DNA of 64,000 nucleotides, from the NCBI RefSeq assembly GCF_000002075.1, contig NW_004797827.1, positions 352,964 to 416,963 of the forward strand. Direction: 5' to 3'. The stretch comes from Aplysia californica. Its lineage: Eukaryota > Mollusca > Gastropoda > Aplysiida > Aplysiidae. Under the pieces are notes generated by a model. The model saw only the letters and a program-made list of their open reading frames with translations, did no database searches and was not told where the DNA came from. Shown piece after piece: positions 56,661 to 64,000 of the stretch; the stretch's first letter is position 1; each line of letters begins with the position of its first letter. The position numbers were made by a program, and so were the translations under genes.

Positions 56661-57510
56661 ACTTCCTACAATAATTAGAAATGGCTCAAATAGCGAAGAA
56701 AAAATTTGGGATACTATTTTGTTTCGGTTTACTGCTAAGGATTAACTCTGTTGTAAACGAACTCATCTGTATTTTTTATCCAGGCTGATAGCTTAAAAGT
56801 AGGACCTTTTCAGAAGATACGGTAGTGGGAGGGGAGTATTAGTTTTTGTTGGGCATGCACATGATAAGCTGTTCAAGCGGAGCAATTTCTTCATAACTTT
56901 CTTCACACGGTTAGCTTTATCAAAACCGTTGTGCTGACATTAAGTCTGTTTTTTTTTACCCCCAACTTGCTTGGAGCTACGGTACCTTGATTGTCAGTTA
57001 ATGTGATGCCCGTTGATATTGCCTTCTGTGTGTCTTTGAGAGAAAATTCTTAGAAAGCTCAAACATACTGGTAACATTTTGTGGTTGACTAGAGATTTGA
57101 GTCTTGGACATCAACATCATATTTTTCTCAACAGTCGCCTATCATTTAGTTGTAGTTTAAAGAACTGTCACTCACTTAATGAAGTAGTGTGTTAGTGTAT
57201 ATATCTATATAAATAAATTATATTATTATTTTCTTTTGTTTAAATTGTAGCATGGCAGAATCCATCTGAAATTAGTCCCTACCTTTTTTGTTTTTGTAAA
57301 GTTTGTAAAAAGGAATGGATGTTGTGGTGTCTTTGTTCTTTTTGTTGATTTTTTATTTTCTAAATTGTAACTTTTCTCTACTCGACGTGGGAAATGTGCA
57401 GCAGAGGTGCTGAGGTTTGCTTTCTTTCCACCAGTTATGTTGTTATGAGACGAAGATACCATGTACAGTCAGGCACGGGTTACTCAACATGTCAGGGGTT
57501 GTTGACAAAT
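56661..57510. other. Intergenic, no gene seen
   Basis: No supported feature. Confidence 0.4.
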
Positions 57511-57957
57511 GTGAGGCAGCGTGGTCAAATCTTTTGGGCTCGTCAAAATAATGAAATTGAAAAAGAAACCGGCATTTTTCCCGCCTGCTTGGACTTTCCT
57601 TTTTTGGCCCAACTCCTTAAAAATTTTTAAAAATACACTTCCATTGTGTGGGTTTTACTAAAAATGTTGATCAAAGGACAATTTCCTCTCTAGCTTTTTT
57701 AACTCCATGTCTGACAGAACCCACTTTCTTCAATTGCAAATATCTGGGCTTCTATTCTAGTCAGAAAGGTACTTTTTCTTCATATGACAGACAAATGAAG
57801 AAGGTTTTACTTTAAGATGATACTGTTGATACCAATAACTCCATATCATCATCATCCAGTGCCAGATCTGCGACAGACATCGGCGATCATGGTTTTCCAT
57901 TCATTCCTTTGCTCGGATGTATATATGCCAAAAAATTGACGAGCGTTTTATTCCACA
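57511..57957. mobile_element. MITE-2 copy with internal insertion
   Basis: GTGAGGCAGCGTGGTCAAAT at the left, GACGAGCG...TTCCACAC at the right. About 80 bp of foreign sequence (CATCATCATCCAGTGCCAGA onward) interrupts it near 57848. Confidence 0.75.
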
Positions 57958-58059
57958 CAAATGCGTTTGACTGTTCCATAATTTTGGTTTAACGATTTAG
58001 TGAAATATTAATACGGAGATATCAGTCGGGGAATGGCAACTTGTATGGTGCTATGTGTT

Positions 58060-58280
58060 TTTGACCCCATGTGGGAACCCCATTGCAGACACTGACTACC
58101 ACGAGGGGACCGTTGAACATCTTCTCCTCCACTGCCCAAACCTGGCAGTTCTTCGACGCAGGCTCCTACACACACCTACAGACTTACAAAGCCTGCTCTA
58201 CTCTGGCGCTGACCAGATGACAAGGACATGTGGTTACTTGAGGGAGGCATTACGCTGCCAAGAGCGAAATGCTCGCAGCT
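58060..58280 (+). mobile_element. LINE C-terminal fragment
   Basis: GTVEHLLLHCPNLAVLRRRL matches the HLL..CP block after the RNase H region of non-LTR elements. The 5' side is lost. Confidence 0.65.
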
Positions 58281-58492
58281 AAAGGGATTTGAAAACAACA
58301 ACAATATGTGATTTTGAGTTTCCTGTGTTCGTGTTGTCTGTGCCGGACTGTGTATGTGGATCTCTTGCAATAGTTTTTTCAGGTTCTTATTACTGTGTGT
58401 TCCAGATTTTGTTACTCACTCACTGTTCCATCTAATTATTCTAATAACGGAATGTTGTTTGATTTCATACCGAATAATGAATGACCATTATT

Positions 58493-58963
58493 GTGAGGCA
58501 GTTTTGTGAAATCAGGCGCTCGTCAAAATAATGAAAGTGAAGAATCCAGTATCTTTTCGATCCGATTGGGCAATTTTTATAGAATTTTTGTTTTTTGGCT
58601 CAGCACCTTTTTATCATATTTTATTTCCATTCAAAAACACGTTTTTGAGTTAATTTTACTGAAAATGTTGATTAAAGCACACATAAATATAAATATTTAG
58701 TTTCCAAGGACTCTCAAGCTGCTAGTATGAAAAGTCAGCAAACTTTGGCCCCCATTTTCTCGTTAATTTTTCATTTTAAATCAGGCGACCCCGACCTTCT
58801 TCAGTAAATTAAGTTGCAAATATCTCGACTTTTGTCCAAGATAGATGGGTATTTTTTGCAACGAAAGCAAGACAAATAAATGAACAAGCTTAATTAAAGA
58901 TGATACCAATAACTCCACATGCCGAAAAATTGACGAGCGCCTGATTCCACCGCGCTGTGACAC
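58493..58963. mobile_element. MITE-2 copy
   Basis: GTGAGGCAGTTTTGTGAAAT..CAGGCGCTCGTCAA and TTGACGAGCGCCTGATTCC..CGCTGTGACAC. Same orientation as 57511 and 11204. Confidence 0.9.
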
Positions 58964-59197
58964 ATTTTTTTAGGAATCTTGAAACATGAAACACCTGTCA
59001 GTGTCAGGCAATGGCCGTGATTTTGTGTTAAGATGAAAAAGCTCGGTCTATAGGCCGCTCTATTGCTACATGTATGTTTTCTCAAAGTTGATGAAGAATT
59101 TGGTAGAGGGTTACAGGAAGAGCTACAAAGAATAAAATCAATAATCATGTTCTGATTGTGACTTTCTTTGTTTTTGTTGAGTGTGTAAGTAAATTCT

Positions 59198-59390
59198 GTC
59201 GGTGGGTAGTTGGCAGGTGCTCTGGTGTGGTTTGCTCCTTCTTTCTTATCAAACATTTATCTTCCTTTCTCCTCCTTCCTTTTTGTGTTTGTTACACTCT
59301 CTCCACTCTCATGACACTTCTAATCTTTAGCACTTAGATCTATATGACCTTATTGTGTAGCAAGGGCTGTAAAACTTTTTCTACTAAAAA
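59198..59390 (+). repeat. SINE-A copy
   Basis: Full length, ACTT-subtype tail with small insertions. Confidence 0.85.
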
Positions 59391-59578
59391 TGTATTCTGT
59401 GAATTTGTCTTTAACTTTAGCTGTTCCTGCTTCTACTAAGTGGGTGGTTGGAGGGCGCCACTGGTAGGCCCTACTTCTTTACTTACCCCTCTGTTGTTTT
59501 TGTCTGTCTGTCTGTCTTACTTTAGTCCAGCTCTAAATGACCATCATAGTGTCGATGTGCTTCTCTTTACTCAAACTC

Positions 59579-59765
59579 AGTGGGCGGGTGGTGGGTGGGT
59601 GCTCTGGTGTGGTTTGCTCCTTTCCTATAAAAAAATCTATCGTCTCTATCTCCCCTCCTTCTTTTCGTGTTTGTTACTCTCTTGTAACACCTCTTATCTT
59701 CGGCACTAAAATGATCTTATTGTGTTGCAAGTGCCGTAAAACTCTTACCCCAAAAATAAACTAAA
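59579..59765 (+). repeat. SINE-A copy
   Basis: Full length. The CTTTACTCAAACTCA flank recurs at 59767-59781, a probable target duplication of about 15 bp. Confidence 0.9.
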
Positions 59766-59905
59766 CTTTACTCAAACTCAAACCAACAAAACGTTTACTA
59801 AAAGTCCGGCCACTGTGTTGTCTGTGAGAGCACTCAGATGACCTTTACGTGGTTGGGAAAAGTCTGATGGTCGTTTTAATTATGTTATCAATCATGTGCA
59901 GTCCG

Positions 59906-60000
59906 TGGGAGGTTGGCGGGCGCTCTTTTGTGTGGTTTGCTCCTTCTTTCCTATCAAATATCTATCGTCCTTATTTCCCCTAATTCTTCTTAGCGGGTGG
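59906..60000 (+). repeat. SINE-A copy, 3' half lost
   Basis: The head and middle stop where GCGGGTGGTTGGAGGGCACCACTGG begins; that block also occurs at 59440-59465. Confidence 0.8.
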
Positions 60001-60044
60001 TTGGAGGGCACCACTGGTACATGTACTCAACTGGTAGGTCCATT

Positions 60045-60170
60045 TTTATTTAGTAGAGGTTTTACGGCACTCACAACTGCATAAGGTCATATGACGATGA
60101 GCGCCAAGGGGTGGATGTCAACAGAGAAGTCTTTACAGAGAATCAGGCTTACTCTGCTCACCTCTAGCTT
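60045..60170 (-). repeat. SINE-B 3' part, cut by a gap
   Basis: The tail (TAGAGGTTTTACGGCACTC) and GCGCCAAGGGGTGGATGTCA are followed by GAGAAGTC; N follow. Confidence 0.8.
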
Positions 60171-60437
60171 NNNNNNNNNNNNNNNNNNNNNNNNNNNNNN
60201 NNNNNNNNNNNNNNNNNNNNNNNNNNNNNNNNNNNNNNNNNNNNNNNNNNNNNNNNNNNNNNNNNNNNNNNNNNNNNNNNNNNNNNNNNNNNNNNNNNNN
60301 NNNNNNNNNNNNNNNNNNNNNNNNNNNNNNNNNNNNNNNNNNNNNNNNNNNNNNNNNNNNNNNNNNNNNNNNNNNNNNNNNNNNNNNNNNNNNNNNNNNN
60401 NNNNNNNNNNNNNNNNNNNNNNNNNNNNNNNNNNNNN
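60171..60437. other. Assembly gap
   Basis: 267 N between SINE-B sequence and further repeats. Confidence 1.
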
Positions 60438-60549
60438 TGTGTCTGGTTGGTCCTACTTCTTTACTTTTCCTCTGTTGTTTCTGTCTATCTGTCTTATTTT
60501 TTTCTCAGCACGAAATGACCAGTATTGTGTCGATGTGCTTCTATCTTGG

Positions 60550-60955
60550 TTTATTTTTAGTAAGGTATTTAATTACGGCGCTGGAATCTGCATGAGGTCA
60601 TATATGAGCGCCAAGGGGTGGATGTCAACAGAGAAGTCCAAAGTGGGTGGTTGGCGGGTGCTCTGGTGTGGTTTGCTTCTTCTTTCCTGTCAAAGCTCTG
60701 TCGTCCTTATCTCCCCTTTTTCTTTTTTATGTTTGTTACTCTCTTGTAACACCTCTAATCTTCTAGCGCTCATAATATGACCTTTTATGCAGTTGCGAGT
60801 GCCGTAAAACCTCTACTAAAACTAAAAGAAGTCCAAACGGAGAATCAAGCTTACTCGGCTCACCTCTCTAGCCTCAACAGCACAAGGTCTGCTTCGTGTC
60901 TCAGGGTGCAACCGTAGTGCGGCAGGCATTCTACCACAGGCTTACCCGCTACACA
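60550..60955 (-). repeat. SINE-B copy split by SINE-A
   Basis: The two parts are 60550-60642 (tail side) and 60828-60955 (head side). Read on the minus strand, the head GTGTAGCGGGTAAGCCTGTG and GGTTGCACCC are A- and B-box-like. Confidence 0.85.
60632..60837 (+). repeat. SINE-A, reference copy, nested in SINE-B
   Basis: The exact target duplication GAAGTCCAAA (60633-60642 and 60828-60837) defines the element as 60643-60827, about 185 bp. Family layout: a head GTGGGTGGTTGGCGGGTGCT, then CTGGTGTGGTTTGC, a pyrimidine-rich middle, TTGTTACTCTCTTGTAACAC (itself a small hairpin), CTCTAATCTT, a tail stem-loop, and CCGTAAAACCTCTACTAAAA. The tail stem is GGCGCTC/GAGCGCC or GGCACTT/AAGTGCC depending on the subtype. 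No tRNA, 5S or 7SL head was recognised. Confidence 0.97.
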
Positions 60956-61226
60956 AAACAAGGGTCGCTTTGTGACTAAAGGGAAGTAATCGCAGTAATA
61001 AGTCTAATTTTAGTGACAACGTGGTTATTTCCCTTATTAATAGCAATTTTTGTTCCTTGCGTGAGCATGTTGAATTTTTCAATCCATCCATCAAAAATTG
61101 CTCTCATGTTTGCTGATGTTTCGTGTTTACCAGGTGTCCCTGGTTTTAGTGATGTGCCAGCTCCAGATCCAGACGTTTTTTTAAATTTCTGTTTTTTGTT
61201 TTTTAAAACATTTTTCTTGCCTCTAT

Positions 61227-61404
61227 CTGTCCCCGTCGTTTTATGCAAGAAAAAATCTGAAATTATGCAAACTGAGCCCAAAAATGTGAAATTATGCGAT
61301 TCTGTTAATTTTCACAAAGAATGATAAAAGGAAATAATCAGAAATTATGCAAAAATGATCAAATTTTGCTTAATTATGCGGGGTGCATAAAGCCACGGGG
61401 ACAG
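61227..61404. mobile_element. MITE-1 copy
   Basis: Ends CTGTCCCCGTCGTTTTATGC and GCATAAAGCCACGGGGACAG. 61600-61680 carries a further worn piece (TTGCATAATT repeated, GCGGGGATAG). Confidence 0.92.
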
Positions 61405-61777
61405 CTCTATAAAGCTGAAAGTTACAGATAATTTATTTTGGTTTTTTTTTTTTGGACTGGTATGTATCCTTCCAAAAACAAAAACAAAAAAACCATACGG
61501 ATACTGATAGGTTCTGATTTCAATTCTTCCGTACATAGATCTAAAACAAGAAAAGTCTTGTTGAAAAAGTGCAAAACATGTCATGAATGGCGTTATGTCA
61601 ACTTGCATAATTTTTGCATAATTTTACATTTGTCTTGCATAATTTTCCCCATCTAAATTTGCATAATTCTGCGGGGATAGCCCAAGTGACGACTTGGAAC
61701 CTGCCACTGAGCACGCTCAGAGACTCAGAGGCAAACGTGAACAAAATTAATAAAACATTTTACCTTGTCTAGCGAAT

Positions 61778-62091
61778 ATGATGTCGCCTGAAGATGAATT
61801 TATGCTCATGGACAGTTCGTTATTGTTGAGGTCTGTGAAGAAGACAGGAGTCTATAATGTACACCAAATAAATAGAGAAAGACGGCAATTTGGTGAATAC
61901 CACCACCCTTTCTCTGAATTGAAAAAGGACCCTTTTAGATTTCTTGAAGACACAAGAATGTCTGAGGACAATTTCATATATCATATAGGTATTAAAGAAA
62001 ATTGAATCCCGCTATTAAAAAACTGGTATAATGTTCATGATCCAATATTGCCAGAGGAAAGGCTAGTTATTATTTTTAGGTAAGTGGAAGT
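61778..62091 (+). mobile_element. PIF/Harbinger transposase fragment with one in-frame stop
   Basis: The frame reads INRERRQFGEYHHPFSELKK, then DPFRFLEDTRMSEDNFIYHI, and after a TGA at 62003-62005 continues LLKNWYNVHDPILPEERLVI, the N-terminal pattern of HARBI1-like transposases (GEYHHL...FRMS..F...L...I...LPEERL). It stops at AGGTAAGTGG, a possible donor, as Harbinger genes often have introns. No DDE core was found downstream. Confidence 0.75.
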
Positions 62092-62182
62092 GCTATGTTA
62101 CTATTTTCCGTTTATTATTTTCTAAATCATTATAGTCATATCACTTATAATCATCACCCCTCATTCCGACCATTTCTACCCC

Positions 62183-62214
62183 CCCTCTCTCTCTCCCTCC
62201 CTCTCTCTCTCCTT

Positions 62215-62267
<53 letters not shown>

Positions 62268-62280
62268 ACCCCCCCTCTCT
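62183..62280. repeat. (CT)n microsatellite
   Basis: CT and CCCT runs. Confidence 0.95.
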
Positions 62281-63257
62281 TTCATATTTAACATCATTTA
62301 ACGAAATTAATACATGCTGACATGATTGCAACAGTTTGAACATGTGCAATGTGGGGCCGATGAGTAAGACACAAAACTATTAAAGTAAAACATTTAAACG
62401 AGAAAAGTTAATGATTGATCAATGAATTATTCGCTTTTTTGTTTCAGATATAAAGCAAAACATTCATGTCCGGGGTCGAATTTTTGCATAATAAAAAAAA
62501 AAAGAGCAATCGTCGCCAAGCCAAAAAGTATACTCACTATAACCAAAGATAGTAAATAACAAGATGGTCCACTCAGCCAAAAAAGTGTCCGCAGGAAGTC
62601 CGCTCTTTGCTTCAGATGGCGCTGCAGTCTGTTTTGAAGCTCTCTTTCGTTTTTCCAGAAGAAGAATAGGAATAGCACCTCCTTGCGTGCGCAGATCGAC
62701 TGCTGTTCATCAGCAGTTCGGGTTCGTTCAGTACGGAGTTTTAGCTTAAAATTTTTTTAATGACCTCTCGCCTTTCATTCTAAAGTCAAATTAAACGAAG
62801 AGAACAATCACCCTTTCCTCTGGAAGAGGTTTTTTGTCAGCGTAACCATTTTAAAAAAGCGTTCTTCCGAAATTCATTCAAAAACTTGCTAGTGTCACTT
62901 TGATTTTTTAAACTCAAGTAGGATAACTCTGTTCGCATAAGGTGCGCTTTTGTGAAGAGGGCGCCCCCGAATTTTGAGGACACTTTTTTAATTGGCTCAA
63001 AGAGAGAAGTGGCCCATCTTGTTATGTACTATCTTTGCTATAAACCAACATTCTTTTAACGAGGACACAATGAAGTAGGCTACAAAACGAATCCTTTTTT
63101 AAAATGCAAATCAACTTGATTAATAAAAAGATGAAATCCTCATTTTTACTTTTTAATACACGCGGTAATTGCCAAGAAATTCCAGTAAAATTGTCTGCGC
63201 GGGTTGCCCGCTATCAATCGCTGGTAACACGCGTTAATTTCGGACGGTTTCCAAATA
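62281..63257. other. Downstream of the Harbinger fragment, nothing recognised
   Basis: No gene; a minus-strand hydrophobic frame at 62427-62678 has no recognised family and is not supported. Confidence 0.4.
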
Positions 63258-63260
63258 AAC

Positions 63261-63345
<85 letters not shown>
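63258..63345. repeat. (AAAT)n/(AAT)n tract
   Basis: On the minus strand this is the (ATT)n tail of the adjoining SINE. Confidence 0.95.
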
Positions 63346-63347
<2 letters not shown>

Positions 63348-63565
63348 TGATAATAGATAGTATTTGTATAGCGCAAATGCCCGCTCAACAGCAAGCTCTA
63401 CGCGCTTCACAACCTACACTATTACCCCAGTAGACCTGACAGCATTCTGAAACAACCTCAATTTCCTGGGAAGCATACAGTACAAGCTGCCATTTGTAGG
63501 CGCTAAAACAAACTAACATTCTGACAAGCAGATCTTCCGCTGTCTATGGCCGGGTACCCATTCCA
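63346..63565 (-). repeat. tRNA-SINE copy, head missing
   Basis: On the minus strand: TGGGTACCCGGCCATAGACA, GGGAAGATCTGCTTGTCAG-type, then GTGAAGCGCGTAGAGCTTGC and GCGCTATACAAATACTATC. It matches 781-1117 from its centre onward. Confidence 0.85.
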
Positions 63566-63610
63566 ACGTGGGTCTTTACTTGACTTAACTTTATCCGTCC
63601 TCTTGTACCT

Positions 63611-64000
63611 CTAGGGCGTCGAGGGGAGAAAGAGCTTCCTGTCTCTAGCAAGTTTGATGGCCTTGCTGGGTGGGATATTGAATGTTCTCAGGGTGGTATC
63701 TTTCACACTCTGGATCCAGGTCTTTCTTGGTCTTCCTCTTGTTTTGTACCCTGATACTTTCCTGTAGTAGGCTTTACTGGCAAGCTGGTGAGGTGTCATA
63801 TGTGTGAGATGTCCAAACCACCTGATGGCTTGCCTTCGAATGTAGGGGAGGACAGGTGTTGTTTCCGCTATTTCTCTGATCCTGTTGTTTCTGACCATGT
63901 CCCGTCTGGTTTTGTTGACGGCTCTCCTTAGACATCTCATCCCGCAGGTGGTTATCTTACGTTCCAGACTTTTGGTCAGGGTCCATGTCTGGCAGTGGTC
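63611..64000 (-). mobile_element. LINE C-terminal coding fragment, runs off the window
   Basis: The minus strand reads QTWTLTKSLERKI then MRCLRRAVNKTRRDMVRNNR, IRWFGHLTHM and GRPRKTW, the standard C-terminal end of endonuclease/reverse-transcriptase LINEs. The frame is open to the window edge, so it is better kept than the other LINE pieces. The clade is not assigned. Confidence 0.8.

Noticed and set aside
60091-60780. 229-codon open frame across the gap
   Set aside because: More than a third is N and the rest is SINE-A and SINE-B sequence.
62427-62678. Small hydrophobic membrane protein on the minus strand
   Set aside because: Short, unmatched, and overlapping poly-A-derived residues; likely chance.

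Overview
The window is eukaryotic nuclear DNA, AT-rich, with multi-exon genes using GT-AG introns, heavy microsatellite content and dense short transposable elements. The protein matches, the repeat types and the short genes split by medium introns suggest a lophotrochozoan, most likely a gastropod mollusc. That assignment is inference; no species can be named from the sequence alone. Two runs of N (48634-48773 and 60171-60437) are assembly gaps.

Four host genes can be reconstructed exon by exon, each with an intact frame across every junction. On the minus strand, 24588 down to 9739, is a nine-exon DNAJB12/DNAJB14-type co-chaperone of the ER membrane (366 aa). Also on the minus strand, 32150 down to 30146, is a two-exon FAM241-type small membrane protein (155 aa). 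On the plus strand, 38142-44092, is a complete six-exon UBC9 (UBE2I), the SUMO-conjugating E2 (160 aa). Also on the plus strand, 49776-54465, is a three-exon RING1/RNF2 Polycomb E3 ligase (359 aa). The two minus genes lie to the left and the two plus genes to the right, with a divergent 6 kb spacer between FAM241 and UBC9. DNAJB12/14 and FAM241 are also linked in both human paralogous chromosome regions, so this pair may be an ancient linkage.

The rest is mostly mobile DNA. A roughly 170-185 bp element, called SINE-A here, has about 39 whole or partial copies. Eight copies checked have 10-13 bp target-site duplications, so it is a retroposon, but no tRNA-like head is visible. Its 3' stem-loop tail is shared with two other SINE families, SINE-B and SINE-C. 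SINE-A copies inside genes are almost all in the sense orientation, and one copy has duplicated the 5' splice site of UBC9 exon 4. Other elements are several inverted-repeat (MITE-like) DNA transposon families, piggyBac-like TTAA elements, a Harbinger transposase fragment, LINE 3' ends, a tRNA-derived SINE with an (ATT)n tail, and composite repeats built from palindromic minisatellite arrays (20437-24030 and 50755-52385).

No virus-like or LTR element, CRISPR array, rRNA gene or functional tRNA gene was recognised. The most unusual features concern the meeting of repeats and splicing: a target-site duplication that copies a splice donor, a minisatellite that repeats a splice donor five times, and a short retroposon strongly biased to the sense strand of its host genes.
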